Positions 8,898-20,115 of a stretch of DNA of 62,692 nucleotides are shown here, one piece after another; the first letter of the stretch is position 1; the number at the start of each line of letters is the position of its first letter. Below the pieces are notes generated by a model, which saw nothing but the letters and a program-made list of their open reading frames with translations, had not been told where the DNA came from and did not search any database. The stretch spans positions 1-62,692 of the forward strand of contig NZ_JAJGNP010000019.1 of NCBI RefSeq assembly GCF_020782245.1, read 5' to 3'. The translations under genes and the position numbers were made by a program. This stretch comes from Sphingobium soli. Lineage in GTDB: Bacteria > Pseudomonadota > Alphaproteobacteria > Sphingomonadales > Sphingomonadaceae.

Positions 8898-8979
8898 AGC
8901 CCGCCATCCTTGCATCCTGGGCGTCCGATCGCTCCGCCGTCGAGGGCCAACCGGCCCTCCGTCGCCCGCCAGCATCCCG

Positions 8980-9273
8980 GTGCCGGTCGACGATGTGATG
9001 GCAGCGCTGCGCTGGCTCGATCGCGCTGAGCGCGGCGCGGGCCTGGCATCCTTGGTTCGTCAGGAACAACCCGGTATCGGTGCCATCCTCGCCGGGAATA
9101 TCGAAACTGCGACACGGAAGGCGGGCGATCTCTGCGATGATCAGCCTTCGATCTCAAAACCCTATGATCACCGGTTCGTGCTGAATCGGATTCGCCGTGC
9201 CGTAGCGGCGCGCGAGCGGAGCTGCGATCCGCCCCGGACATCGGCGTTACGGCGCGCTGCTGACACAGAATAG
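8980..9273 (+). pseudogene. Response-regulator receiver remnant
   Basis: The frame encodes DDVMAALRWLD, then IGAILAGNIETATR and SISKPYDHRFVLNRIRRAV. The latter two match the beta4-alpha4 and invariant-Lys/alpha5 parts of a receiver domain of a hybrid kinase, but the phosphoacceptor half is missing and there is no good start. I read it as the 3' remnant of a hybrid kinase/response regulator. The surrounding 8660-9617 interval otherwise holds no gene. Confidence 0.4.
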
Positions 9274-9546
9274 CGATTATCAGCTTCTTGCCATGACAAC
9301 ATGACGCGTCGAGCTTAGGAGCAACCAGCGCGCTCATCCCCCAAGAGGCGTGCCCACTCCCGGCGGCAGCGTCTTGCGGCGCCTTGCCGCCGGGAGACCA
9401 GAGGGAGCGCCGCCCCGTTCGCAAGAGCGGTCATCTCGCAAAGTTCGGCACATGATGCCGGGTCGCTTACCCCCCTCTCGCCGAGCACCTGCCTTGCCTG
9501 TTGTGATGCGGCGGTATTTCGGCCTTGACCTTGGACCATGGCCCTA

Positions 9547-9562
9547 CCCGTAGAAGGTCTCC
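9547..9562. promoter_or_regulatory. Weak FixJ-like box before the first fixJ paralogue
   Basis: CCCGTAGAAGGTCTCC lies 56 bp before the start of the orphan FixJ-like regulator. It shares GTAGA and a pyrimidine tail with the boxes at 4591 and 18765. Support is weak. Confidence 0.2.
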
Positions 9563-9617
9563 CCTTTGAAGCTGTGCCCGCTGGGGTGCGCAGCAATGCC
9601 AACACGTCCGGGGGGCC

Positions 9618-10238
9618 ATGGAGAGCAAGCGCGTCGTTCATGTCATTGATGACGAAGAAACAATCAGGAAAGCTGTAGGATTCACATTAAGGACAGCGGG
9701 ATTTGCCGTCGAGACCTATGGCTCGGGAGTCGACTTTCTGAAAATTGCAGATGAAGCTGAAAGAGGTAGCATCGTTCTCGACATGCACATGCCGGACATG
9801 AACGGTCTACAGGTTCAGGCAGCGCTGACGCAGATGGATATAAGCATGCCAGTCGTGATGCTGACCGGCAACGGAGACATTGCGCTTGCTGTCCAAGCGA
9901 TGAAGGCGGGTGCTGTCGATTTCCTGGCCAAACCTATCGAACGGGCGCTGCTGCTCGATGCGATAGACCGAGCGTTCGCGCGCATCGACACGGCCGAGGG
10001 GCGCGCTCTCGAAGAAGCCGAGGCATGCCGACAGGTCGATCTACTGACACCGCGCGAACGGGATGTTCTCGAAGGCCTTGCGCAAGGCCTTCCGAACAAG
10101 ACCATCGCCTATGATCTGGGCATTTCTTCACGGACGGTCGAAGTCCATCGCGCGAGCATCATGTCCAAGCTTGGAGTCCGTACCCTTGCCGAAACCTTGC
10201 GGATCGCCTTTGCGGCTGGAATGGGAAGGCCGCTGTAG
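9618..10238 (+). CDS. FixJ-family response regulator, orphan copy
   Basis: 206 residues. An N-terminal receiver has the acidic pair DD11-12, phosphoacceptor D55 (IVLDMHMP), T near 83 and K of the LAKPI motif. The C-terminal LuxR/FixJ helix-turn-helix contains LTPRERDVLEGLAQGLPNK. It is about 60% identical by eye to the FixJ at 36.4 kb, but here no histidine kinase lies beside it, so it may be phosphorylated by the FixL at 34.9 kb. It stands between the MBL/phosphorylase operon and oleate hydratase and probably governs the low-oxygen block. Confidence 0.9.
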   Translation: MESKRVVHVIDDEETIRKAVGFTLRTAGFAVETYGSGVDFLKIADEAERGSIVLDMHMPDMNGLQVQAALTQMDISMPVVMLTGNGDIALAVQAMKAGAVDFLAKPIERALLLDAIDRAFARIDTAEGRALEEAEACRQVDLLTPRERDVLEGLAQGLPNKTIAYDLGISSRTVEVHRASIMSKLGVRTLAETLRIAFAAGMGRPL

Positions 10239-10381
10239 GTAAAGGCGGCCAGGGCTGCTGCGGTTGAATCTCTGCGTGTCACCTGATGGCGCGGACATAG
10301 TGCCTGCCGGGATGCATCGACGTTGTTCATCAGCTTTTGGCGGAATTTTCGTGAGCCCAGGCGAAGGGTCGCGCTTGATTG

Positions 10382-12148
10382 CTATCGCGAAAGGAGATGA
10401 AACTCTTCCAACAGCTGGGCGATCTCTGTGCCTTCAAGCTTCTTCATCAACAGCTTGCGCAGGAAGGACGGGCCGGGAATGTCGATCCCTTTGCCATCCC
10501 TGAGCGGCCCGATTGTGGCCAGAAGCGTGCGGATATCATAGGTTGAGTTGAACACTTCCGGCACGCCGCGTTCGACCTTCATCAGGGTGTAGACGGCCTC
10601 CATCGGCGTGCGCACCGAATATTCCGTCGTGAAGATACAATCACGCTGCTTCGACTCGGCAAACTGGCCGACAAAGGCGAAGTTGACCGCGCCCTCGGGC
10701 ACCACGTCCGGCCGGTCGCCGGCCTGGCGCGGCATGAAGAAGGCGGTGATGTAGGGCATCATCACCGGCACGGTCTTCGCCCCCGTCGCGGCGAGGCCGG
10801 GGATGTCCTCGACCGGCACGCCGAGATGATAAAGCCATTCCTGCGTGATCTCCTCGCCCGTGCAGTCCTGCATCGGCTTCTTCACATAGTCGCCCGGCCG
10901 GTCGACGAACAAGGCATAGAACCAGGCGACGATCTGGTCCTTCGGCTGTTTCCTGAAGTGGGGTTGCCGGCTGACCGTCCAGCTCAGCAGCCAGCTCGAG
11001 TCCTTGACCGTGACGATGCCGCCAGTCACCACCGTGCCGCTGAACGGATCGCGCCTGGCGATCTTGCGAATGTACGCCGGAATGCGCGCGTCGAGCGTGG
11101 TGATGGTCGCCGACGCCCATTTGGTTTCCGGGATGTGCGATCCGAACACGTCGGGACGACCAAAGGCCGGGTCCTTGGCCGCGATCCGGCGCCACAGGTC
11201 CCAGGCCGGCGCCGGCCCCTCATTCAGCCTGGCCGGTGTATGATGATCGCCATTGTCGGAATTTTCGGTCAGCGATCCGATGGTGATGAAGACGAGATCA
11301 TCGGCGCCGAGATCGACGCCGCCTTCGACGCCGTTTTCGATCCAGGCAATCCGGGTCGCCTGCTTGCGGCCGGGCTGGATGTCGAAATCGACGTCGGTGA
11401 CCTCGACGCCGTAGCGAAATCTGACACCGCGATCCTGCAACCATTTGACCAACGGCAGGACCATCGATTCATATTGGTTGTAGCGGTTGAACTTGAGCGA
11501 GGAAAAATCCGCCAGACTGCCGATATGGTGGATGAAGCGATGCAGATAGAGCTTCATCTCGAGCGCGGAATGCCATTCCTCGAAGGCGAACATGGTGCGC
11601 CAGTAGAGCCAGAAATTGCTCCTGAGGAAATCATCGCCGAAGACTTCGTTGATCCGCTTGTTCTCCATCTCCTCCCGCGTCGCGAGGAAGACGGAGATCA
11701 GATCTTTTTGCGCGCGACCGCCGAGTGTCAGCAAAGCCTTGTCGGGCACATCCTGGCCCTGGTTCTGCGTCACGCGTTGAAGCGAAAAATTGGGATCGTC
11801 CTTGTTGAGCCGGTAGAATTCGTCGAGCACACTCGCATCCTCGATCTCCAGCGAAGGGATCGAGCGATAGAGATCCCAGAGGCATTCGAAATGCTCCTCC
11901 ATCTCGCGCCCTCCGCGGATGACGAACCCCTTTTCGGGGACGTCGAGGCCGTCGAGCGCGCCGCCGGGAACATGCAGCTCCTCAAGGATGGTAATATGCT
12001 CGCCGGCGACGCCGCCGTCGCGGATCAGGAACGCCGCGCCTGCCAGTCCCGCAAGACCCGAGCCGACGAACCAGGCCGTCTTCCTGTCAGCGCCCTCAGG
12101 TTTGCGGGGCCGCACGAAAGCTTCGTAGTTCCCGCTACTATAGTGCAT
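10382..12148 (-). CDS. ohyA: Oleate hydratase (FAD-dependent fatty acid hydratase)
   Basis: 588 residues. The N-terminal FAD-binding motif GSGLAGLAGAAFLIRDG, followed by HVPGGALDG and the RGGREME block, is diagnostic of oleate hydratase (MCRA family). It adds water to cis-9 unsaturated fatty acids to give 10-hydroxy acids. Length matches the family. ATG 12148 is preferred because GGAG lies 6 bases upstream; ATGs at 12160 and 12178 are alternatives. It follows the ATPase operon on the same strand after an 80-bp gap and may be co-transcribed or separately regulated. Confidence 0.92.
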   Translation of the reverse strand: MHYSSGNYEAFVRPRKPEGADRKTAWFVGSGLAGLAGAAFLIRDGGVAGEHITILEELHVPGGALDGLDVPEKGFVIRGGREMEEHFECLWDLYRSIPSLEIEDASVLDEFYRLNKDDPNFSLQRVTQNQGQDVPDKALLTLGGRAQKDLISVFLATREEMENKRINEVFGDDFLRSNFWLYWRTMFAFEEWHSALEMKLYLHRFIHHIGSLADFSSLKFNRYNQYESMVLPLVKWLQDRGVRFRYGVEVTDVDFDIQPGRKQATRIAWIENGVEGGVDLGADDLVFITIGSLTENSDNGDHHTPARLNEGPAPAWDLWRRIAAKDPAFGRPDVFGSHIPETKWASATITTLDARIPAYIRKIARRDPFSGTVVTGGIVTVKDSSWLLSWTVSRQPHFRKQPKDQIVAWFYALFVDRPGDYVKKPMQDCTGEEITQEWLYHLGVPVEDIPGLAATGAKTVPVMMPYITAFFMPRQAGDRPDVVPEGAVNFAFVGQFAESKQRDCIFTTEYSVRTPMEAVYTLMKVERGVPEVFNSTYDIRTLLATIGPLRDGKGIDIPGPSFLRKLLMKKLEGTEIAQLLEEFHLLSR

Positions 12149-12227
12149 GCTCAACTCCATCCTTGATCCCGACGACAATGGCGGTTCTGCGGTTTCTTGC
12201 TGAACAGCAGAAATGCCTGCCCTGCAT

Positions 12228-13076
12228 TCATTCTCGCCGATGTCGCCCGCCGCTCAGTTCGACGACTTCACTGGTGATCTGATCCTGACGCGTGAGGCGC
12301 TCCTCGAGGCGCAGGGCCTCGCCCTTGCGATCGATGTGGCTGCGGGCGGTCGCCATGGTGCGCAGCCGTGCCTCATTCTCGGCGACGAACGTCTCGACCG
12401 CAGCCGCGCAGATGTGGGCGAAGACATATTCCGCGGTCAGGTCGCCGATAAGGTCCGCCGCGTTGATATTGACGAGCGGCGGCAAATCCGCCGTGGACGC
12501 GGGGAAAGTGTCGAGGTCGAGCGGCAGGAGGCTCGCGCGCACGATCGAGACGCCCTTGCCGCTGCTCCAGACCGGATAAGCCATGGTGATGGGCACCGCG
12601 CCGACCTCGTCCAGATAGTCGTACAGCGCGTCGATGATGCTTGTCGCGAGTGCGGGCAGCGCATCGGCCTTGCTCGGCATGCTCGCGCTCCATGCGATGC
12701 GCAGACCGCGCTCGGCCGCAAGCGTGGCCGTGCGCGCGCCAATCAGAAGAATATGCCTGTCCTGCATGTCGGCCGCGGCGCCGTCGAGCAGCTGCTCCGG
12801 AAAGGCCCCGGCAAAGCCTTGCTCCGCACCGAACAGGATAAGGCCGCCTCTCGCACCACCGACCGCCCGCGCCGGAAAACGCGCCAGTGGCTCGTCAAGG
12901 CGGCGCGCCTGGCCAATGGCGGTGCGGGCGGTCTCCGCATAGCGTCGCACCGCAGGCAGCAGCGCGCGCGCCTGATGCGCCCGCTGCGCGGCGATGCCCT
13001 GCATGGCGTTGACCACCGCACCGAGCTGGCGGACGGTCTCGATCCGCTGGCCGATCTCGGCGAGGCGATCGCTCAT
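12228..13076 (-). CDS. atpG: N-type ATPase gamma subunit
   Basis: 282 residues, the rotor shaft of an F-type ATPase. The N-terminal [21 protein letters not shown] helix, the central Rossmann-like part and the C-terminal [14 protein letters not shown] helix correspond to the coiled-coil ends of AtpG. It overlaps the alpha gene by 4 bp and is the last gene of the operon. The sequence is quite divergent from housekeeping gamma subunits, as expected for N-ATPases. Confidence 0.88.
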   Translation of the reverse strand: MSDRLAEIGQRIETVRQLGAVVNAMQGIAAQRAHQARALLPAVRRYAETARTAIGQARRLDEPLARFPARAVGGARGGLILFGAEQGFAGAFPEQLLDGAAADMQDRHILLIGARTATLAAERGLRIAWSASMPSKADALPALATSIIDALYDYLDEVGAVPITMAYPVWSSGKGVSIVRASLLPLDLDTFPASTADLPPLVNINAADLIGDLTAEYVFAHICAAAVETFVAENEARLRTMATARSHIDRKGEALRLEERLTRQDQITSEVVELSGGRHRRE

Positions 13077-14593
13077 GATGCAGAACCGGCCGGCTGGCTT
13101 TCGATCAGCGCTTTCACCGTCGTCATCAGAGCGGACCGCTGCGCGGTGTCGATCTGTCCAGTCCGCTCGATCTGCGCGCATAGATCGGGGACGTGATCGT
13201 CGATCCAGGCGGGCAGCCGCGTGCGGAGCGACGATATCTCCGAGACCGCCATGCCATCGAGCAACCCTTCGCCGAGCGCCACGACCAGCGCCACCTGGTC
13301 GACGACCCGTAGTGGACTCGACAGCGGTTGCACGAGCAAGGCGCGCAAGCGCTTGCCGCGTTCGATCTGGGCGCGGACACGCGGCTCGGGCTGCTCGCCG
13401 AAGCGGGTGAACATCTCGAGCTCGAGGAACTGCGCATAGTCGAGGCGCATGGTCCCGCTCGCGTCGCGCAGGACGCGAAGCTGCGTCTTGCCGCCGACCC
13501 GGCTCACGCTCGTGCCCACATCGATGGCGGGCTTGTGCCCCTGCGCGAACAGCTTCGCGTCGAGAATAATCTGACCGTCGGTGATCGAGATCAGATTGGT
13601 CGGGATATAGGCGCTGACGTTGCCGGCATCGGTCTCCGCGATCGGCAGAGCCGTGAGCGAACCGCCCCCCTTCTCCGTCGAGAGACGCGCCGCACGTTCG
13701 AGCAGGCGGGAATGGAGGAAAAAGACGTCGCCGGGATAGGCCTCGCGCCCGGGCGGCTGTCCGGTCAGCAGGGCGATCTCGCGATGGGTCGCGGCATGCT
13801 TGGTGAGATCGTCGAGCACCACCACCGCATGGCCGCCACCATCCCGAAAATACTCGGCCATCGTGAAGCCCGCGAACGGCGCGATCCATTGCAGCCCCGG
13901 CGCCGCGGCGGGGCTCGCCACGACGAAGATGGTGCGGTCCGGCGCGCCATGCCGCCGCACCTGGTCGACCACGCGCGCGACCGCCGAGCTTTTCTGGCCG
14001 ATCGCGACATAGACGCAGATCATGTCGCTGGTGCGCTGGTTGATGATCGTGTCGACCGCGAGCGCCGTCTTGCCTGTGGCGCGGTCGCCGAGAATGAGTT
14101 CGCGCTGCCCCCGGCCGATGGCGAACATCGCATCGATTGCGAGCGTGCCGGTCTGCACCGGCTGGACGACGAGGTCGCGTTCGATGATCGCCGGCGCCGG
14201 CCGTTCGACAGGATCGAAGCGCCTGGCCCGGATCGGCGCGCCCCCATCGAGCGGACGGCCGAGCGGATCGACGACTCGGCCAAGCAATGCCTCGCCAACC
14301 GGCACGCGCACCACCTCGCCCGAGCCGGTTACGGTGTCTCCTGCCTCCACCTGGGCGGCATCGTCGAGCAGCACGCAGCCGATCCGGTCCCGGTCGAGCG
14401 TGTGGACGAATCCGGTCTGGCCCCGGGCGAAATAGAGCAATTCGTCGAGGCGCGCGTCCGGAAGGCCCGAGACCATGGCAACGCCGTCGCCGATCGATTC
14501 CACCCGGCCAATTGCATCGACACGCGGCCCGAGATTGGCGCGCGTGATGCAGCTCTGGGCCTGCGTCAGCCAGTCTTCAGGCGATCCGGGCAT
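13073..14593 (-). CDS. atpA: N-type ATPase alpha subunit
   Basis: About 506 residues. The Walker A motif is GDRATGKT, followed by [11 protein letters not shown] and the VVLDD Walker B region; [17 protein letters not shown] is the alpha/beta signature. It forms the non-catalytic part of the F1 hexamer. ATG 14593 (or 14605) is chosen to fit family length; longer upstream frames overlap the b subunit. It overlaps the b gene by 17 bp and gamma by 4 bp. Confidence 0.92.
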   Translation of the reverse strand: MPGSPEDWLTQAQSCITRANLGPRVDAIGRVESIGDGVAMVSGLPDARLDELLYFARGQTGFVHTLDRDRIGCVLLDDAAQVEAGDTVTGSGEVVRVPVGEALLGRVVDPLGRPLDGGAPIRARRFDPVERPAPAIIERDLVVQPVQTGTLAIDAMFAIGRGQRELILGDRATGKTALAVDTIINQRTSDMICVYVAIGQKSSAVARVVDQVRRHGAPDRTIFVVASPAAAPGLQWIAPFAGFTMAEYFRDGGGHAVVVLDDLTKHAATHREIALLTGQPPGREAYPGDVFFLHSRLLERAARLSTEKGGGSLTALPIAETDAGNVSAYIPTNLISITDGQIILDAKLFAQGHKPAIDVGTSVSRVGGKTQLRVLRDASGTMRLDYAQFLELEMFTRFGEQPEPRVRAQIERGKRLRALLVQPLSSPLRVVDQVALVVALGEGLLDGMAVSEISSLRTRLPAWIDDHVPDLCAQIERTGQIDTAQRSALMTTVKALIESQPAGSAS

Positions 14594-15326
14594 GATCGTC
14601 TTCATTGAGGCTCTCAACCATGGCGTCGAGATCGGCGCGCCAGCTGTTGCGCACGACGGCGTGGGGCGTGCGAAGCTCCGCGCCGGCGATGAGATCTGGA
14701 TCGACTGCGAAGATCGGGGTCGCGGTATCCGGCAGGATTTCGCCAAGCGCGCGCGCTACCTGCGTCTGCAGATCGGCCGTCAGCGGCGCGGGCGTCGCGA
14801 CGGTGACGGGCCCGGCGGCCGCCAGGCTGCGGCGATCCGCCTCGGAAAGGTCTCCGAGCCGCGCCTTGAGCGCGTCGACCATGGCCTGCACCGTCTGCTC
14901 GGGCGGGAGACGAGCGAGCAACGTGCCTGCCATCGAGGCGGCGAGGTTCGCTGCCTTTTCCCGCCACTGCGCCGCCACCCGCCCGCGTTCGGCATCGATC
15001 GCCGCATGGCCTTGCTCGACGACGGCGTCCGCCTCGAGCCTGGCCTGCGCGAGGAGGCGCTGGCGCTCCGCTTCGGCCTCGGTCCGGATCTCGGCGCGGC
15101 GAGCCGCCGCATCCGCGACGAAGCCGTCATTCTGCGTTTTGAGCGCCTGCGCTTCGGCCTGTGCCCGGTCCTTTGCCTCCCGCGCTTCGTCGAGCAGCGC
15201 CTGGGCCGATGCCTGGCGGGCAGCGATGGCATCCATCACCGGACGGAACAGGAAGCGTCCGAGCAGCCACACGAGGATGAGGACATTGACCGCCTGCAGC
15301 GCGAGCGTCCACCAGTCGATCCGCAT
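14577..15326 (-). CDS. atpF: N-type ATPase b subunit with delta-like C-terminal extension
   Basis: 249 residues, longer than a normal b subunit (about 160). An N-terminal membrane helix (about 8-28) is followed by a long Ala/Glu/Arg-rich coiled coil and a C-terminal part of about 90 residues. The operon has no separate delta gene, so the extension may take that role; N-ATPase b subunits are known to be long. The C-terminus includes a [12 protein letters not shown] segment that resembles AtpH. Confidence 0.88.
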   Translation of the reverse strand: MRIDWWTLALQAVNVLILVWLLGRFLFRPVMDAIAARQASAQALLDEAREAKDRAQAEAQALKTQNDGFVADAAARRAEIRTEAEAERQRLLAQARLEADAVVEQGHAAIDAERGRVAAQWREKAANLAASMAGTLLARLPPEQTVQAMVDALKARLGDLSEADRRSLAAAGPVTVATPAPLTADLQTQVARALGEILPDTATPIFAVDPDLIAGAELRTPHAVVRNSWRADLDAMVESLNEDDHARIA

Positions 15327-15327
15327 G

Positions 15328-15570
15328 TCAGGCGAACGGGTTGGCGAAGAGCAGCAGCAGCGCGATCACGAGGCAGTAGATCGCCATCGTCTCGATCATC
15401 GCGAGGCCCACGAACAGCGTGCGCGAGACGGTGTTGGCGGCTTCGGGCTGGCGCGCGATCGCGTCCATCGCGGCGGCGACGGCCCTGCCCTGCCCGAGCG
15501 CCGGGGCGATTGCGCCGATCGAGATCGCGAAAGCGGCTCCGAGGATGCTGGCGAGATGGATCCAGTTCAT
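15328..15570 (-). CDS. atpE: N-type ATPase c subunit (rotor ring)
   Basis: 80 residues in two membrane helices joined by the polar loop RQPEA. The ion-site Glu is E60. Q27 (in GQG), T61 and Y65 sit at the positions of Q32, S66 and Y70 of the Ilyobacter Na+-binding c subunit, while T67 is replaced by M62. This argues for Na+ capability, but an N-type ring from Burkholderia has been reported to be proton-coupled, so the ion is uncertain. It lies 1 bp from the b gene and overlaps the a gene by 4 bp. Confidence 0.93.
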   Translation of the reverse strand: MNWIHLASILGAAFAISIGAIAPALGQGRAVAAAMDAIARQPEAANTVSRTLFVGLAMIETMAIYCLVIALLLLFANPFA

Positions 15571-16268
15571 GCGGGGGACTCCTGTTTGGATGGCGGGCGG
15601 GCGCCGTTCTCGCTGATAGCGCTCCCGATAAAGACCATGGCGAGCGCGCCGAAAATGTAGGCCTGGACCGCGCCGGTCAGCATTTCGAGCGCCATGAGCG
15701 GGATCGGGACGAGCAGCCCGGCGAGGCTCAGCACGACGCCGATCATGAAGACGCCGCTCATGACGTTGCCGAACAGGCGCACCATCAGCGAGAAGCTGCG
15801 GGTGAAGAGCTCGACGATATTGAGCGGGGCGAGCAGGATCGAGGGGCGCGCGAAGGTCGCGAGATAGGCCCTGGGCCCGAGCGCGCGGACGCCGAACCAG
15901 AGCGTCGCGCCGAAGACGATCAGCGCCAGCGCCGCGTCGGTTTCGAGGGTCGCGGTCGGCGGCTCGACGCCGGGGATCAGCGACGACCAGTTGGCGACCA
16001 GCAGGAACAGGAACAGCGTGCCGATCAGCGGCAGATAACGCTGCGGTTCCGCCTCCATCGTCTCGCGGATCTGGCCGGCGACGGTCTCGACGACCAGCTC
16101 GAGCGCCGCTTGGGCTCGGGTTGGGCGTAACGCAAGGCGGCGGGTCAGCAGCCAGCTTCCGATTGTAAGGAAGGCCATGATGCCCCAGGTCGTGGCGACC
16201 GGCTGGCTGATCGGCACCGGACCGATCGCGAACAGCACATGGCTTTCAAGTGGTGACGCGAATTTCAT
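15567..16268 (-). CDS. atpB: N-type ATPase a subunit
   Basis: 233 residues with five or six membrane helices. The conserved arginine helix is SLMVRLFGNVMSG, with Arg at residue 164, essential for ion transfer to the c ring. The last helix (VQAYIFGALAMVFIG) matches the family. ATG 16268 is in frame with a 4-bp overlap to AtpR. It forms the stator half-channels in the inner membrane. Confidence 0.92.
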   Translation of the reverse strand: MKFASPLESHVLFAIGPVPISQPVATTWGIMAFLTIGSWLLTRRLALRPTRAQAALELVVETVAGQIRETMEAEPQRYLPLIGTLFLFLLVANWSSLIPGVEPPTATLETDAALALIVFGATLWFGVRALGPRAYLATFARPSILLAPLNIVELFTRSFSLMVRLFGNVMSGVFMIGVVLSLAGLLVPIPLMALEMLTGAVQAYIFGALAMVFIGSAISENGARPPSKQESPA

Positions 16269-16531
16269 CGGGCGCCTCCGAGCCGGTGGAGCATGATCTG
16301 GCGCCCGCCCATGAAGCCGGTTGTTGCGGCAAGAAGCGCCGGCCACCCTTGCCGGCTGGCGATGACGAGAACCAGAATAGTGACGGCGAGACGCCCGAGC
16401 CTGAGCAGGATCGCGCGCGATGCCGGGCCGCCATGGGTGACGAGGTCGGCTTCTCTGGCGATGGCCGCGAAATGGGCGAGGCCGACCGCAAATCCGAGGG
16501 CCAGGAACAGGATGGGGGAGAGCTGGCTCAT
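16265..16531 (-). CDS. atpR: N-ATPase subunit AtpR
   Basis: 88 residues with three hydrophobic stretches and a conserved small-residue N-terminus. AtpR occurs only in N-type ATPase operons, between AtpQ and the a subunit; position and size identify it. Its precise role is not established; a part in assembly or ion specificity has been proposed. Overlaps both neighbours by 4 bp. Confidence 0.8.
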   Translation of the reverse strand: MSQLSPILFLALGFAVGLAHFAAIAREADLVTHGGPASRAILLRLGRLAVTILVLVIASRQGWPALLAATTGFMGGRQIMLHRLGGAR

Positions 16532-16799
16532 TGCCGGTGCATCCAGCGCCAGCCCGACCAGCAGCCGAGGGCGAGCCCGACGAGCAGGAGCGGCGCGGTC
16601 CAGAAGATGCCGCTATCCAGCCGGTGGTCGAGCCAGCGGCCGATCGCGAGACCGACCAGCGCGGGCAGGACGATCTGCCAGCCGAGCACGCCGATCTGGC
16701 CGAGATTGCGGGCGACGGAAGGAAGCCGCTGCGCAAGCCGCCGCCGTTCCGCGCGGGTCCGGATGGCTTCGACGATCGGCTGCTCGGGCTTGTCCGCGG

Positions 16800-16803
<4 letters not shown>
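16528..16803 (-). CDS. atpQ: N-ATPase subunit AtpQ (AtpI-like)
   Basis: 91 residues: a basic N-terminal cytoplasmic part (RTRAERRRLAQRL) and two membrane helices. It resembles AtpI/gene-1-type proteins that help assemble the c ring. Its place between epsilon and AtpR is that of AtpQ in N-ATPase operons. Overlaps the epsilon gene by 4 bp. Confidence 0.8.
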
Positions 16804-18643
<1,840 letters not shown>

Positions 18644-18764
18644 TCATGCCCGACCGTGCCGCGATCATGACGGGACGGGTAGAAGTCGCTGCCCGCGGGC
18701 ACGACATGGACGACAAGCCAAAAGTGCATTGGCTGAGCGTCGCAGGCAAGCCGCAGATTCGGCA

Positions 18765-18780
18765 TACGTAGAGTTACCGA
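18765..18780. promoter_or_regulatory. Candidate FixJ-like box between atpD and the phasin gene
   Basis: TACGTAGAGTTACCGA lies 115 bp before the phasin start and 146 bp before atpD. It is the closest of the boxes to the GTA(A/C)GTA-TT-CC pattern I recall for FixJ. The spacing would allow one site to serve both divergent units. Confidence 0.35.
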
Positions 18781-18894
18781 TTCTCTCTGATTCAGCCTCG
18801 CCGAATAACGGCGGCGCGACGCGATGGGCCTCAGGCCAGGGCGCTATGCCCGATATGCCAGAGCTCAAACGCGAAGAGAAAGGTTCACCGTTTC

Positions 18895-19314
18895 ATGCCC
18901 TATCCCGTTGATCAACTCGCCGCGCTCGCCAAAGCGAATGTCGGCCTGATGCTGAAGCTCGCCGAAGTCGCCCGGAAAGGTGGCGAAGAGTCGCTCGAGG
19001 TCGGCAACCGCGCCGCCGGCCGCTTCGCCGAAGAGGCGCGTGCCTCGATTGCGGGCGCGACGGACAAGACGTCGGACGCCGGCGCGGTCAGCCCGGCCGG
19101 ACCGCGGGCACTGTTCGAGGACATGGCCACGGTCCGCGAGCATATGATTGCCGGCACAAGATCGGCGTTCGAGGAATGGCAGCAGGCCTGGCAGGCCGTC
19201 GCGAGCGCTCCGACGGCTCCCGGGGCGCTGGATGCCTTTGCTGCCATTGTCGGACCATGGTTCGGGCAGAAAAGCCCGGGCGACGGCGAGAAGCAGGCCA
19301 CCAGCGACAAATAG
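18895..19314 (+). CDS. Phasin family protein (PHA granule coat)
   Basis: 139 residues, mostly amphipathic helix. The segment LAALAKANVGLMLKLAEVARKG resembles the N-terminal helix of the phasin family, and the tail is Gly/Glu/Lys-rich. Phasins bind the surface of polyhydroxyalkanoate granules and aid PhaC. Its nearness to a phaC operon supports the call. It is divergent from atpD and convergent with fabI, 27 bp away. Confidence 0.75.
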   Translation: MPYPVDQLAALAKANVGLMLKLAEVARKGGEESLEVGNRAAGRFAEEARASIAGATDKTSDAGAVSPAGPRALFEDMATVREHMIAGTRSAFEEWQQAWQAVASAPTAPGALDAFAAIVGPWFGQKSPGDGEKQATSDK

Positions 19315-19341
19315 GATAGCCCCCGATCGCGGCGAGCCGCC

Positions 19342-20115
19342 CTAGCCGAGCAGGTGCTGACCGCCATCGACCGGAATGATCGTGCCGGTGATATGGCGGC
19401 CGGCATCGCTCACCAGAAAGGCGGCGAGCCCTCCGACATCCTCGATGGTCACGAGCTGGTGCTGCGGGACCGTCGCCGCGGCCCGTTCGAGCAGCTCGTC
19501 GAAGCGGTCGATGCCGCTGGCAGCGCGGGTCGCGATCGGGCCTGGCGAGATCGCATGGGCGCGAATGCCCTTGGGGCCAAGCTCAGCCGCGACATAGCGG
19601 GTCGCGCTTTCGAGGGCCGCTTTGACCGGCCCCATCAGGTTGTAGTGCTCGACCACCCGCTCCGACCCGTAGAAGGTGACGCACAGCAGGCAGCCGCCAT
19701 CCGACATCAGCGGCTCGGCGAGACGCGCCATGCGCAGGAAGCTGTGGCACGAGACGTCCATCGCCAGCGCGAAGCCTTCGGCCGAGCTGTCGACGACGCG
19801 GCCGTGCAAATCCTCCTTCGGCGCGAAAGCGATCGAGTGAAGCAGGAAATCGAGGCCGCCCCATTCGGACTTCACCCGCTCGAACAGGGCCTCCACTTCG
19901 CCCGGCACCCGGACATCGCACGCGGCGAGCCATTCGACTCCCAGGGTCTCCGCGACGGGCGCCACGAACGGCTCGGCCTTTCCGTTGAGATAGGTCGCCG
20001 CCAGTCTCGCCCCACAGTCGTGAAAGGCCTGGGCGCAACCCGCCGCGATGCTATGCGCGTTGGCGATACCGATCACCAGGCCGCGCTTGCCAGTAAGATC
20101 GACGAGAGGTTTCAT
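19342..20115 (-). CDS. fabI: Enoyl-[acyl-carrier-protein] reductase FabI
   Basis: 257 residues. It has the FabI-type nucleotide site GIANAHSIA rather than the TGxxxGxG of common short-chain dehydrogenases. The catalytic Tyr and Lys are in YNLMGPVK (Y-x6-K), with a second Tyr ten residues before. It reduces enoyl-ACP in fatty-acid synthesis. As the last gene of a phaC-pta-ackA operon it is probably a second, growth-condition-specific copy. It overlaps ackA by 4 bp. Confidence 0.93.
   Translation of the reverse strand: MKPLVDLTGKRGLVIGIANAHSIAAGCAQAFHDCGARLAATYLNGKAEPFVAPVAETLGVEWLAACDVRVPGEVEALFERVKSEWGGLDFLLHSIAFAPKEDLHGRVVDSSAEGFALAMDVSCHSFLRMARLAEPLMSDGGCLLCVTFYGSERVVEHYNLMGPVKAALESATRYVAAELGPKGIRAHAISPGPIATRAASGIDRFDELLERAAATVPQHQLVTIEDVGGLAAFLVSDAGRHITGTIIPVDGGQHLLG

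Noticed and set aside
10826..12166. A 446-codon plus-strand frame opposite oleate hydratase
   Set aside because: It is the antisense shadow of the oleate hydratase gene, with no motif of its own.
12228..13889. A 553-codon minus-strand frame covering the gamma region and part of alpha
   Set aside because: Only the last 282 codons match AtpG; the upstream part is the alpha gene read in another frame.
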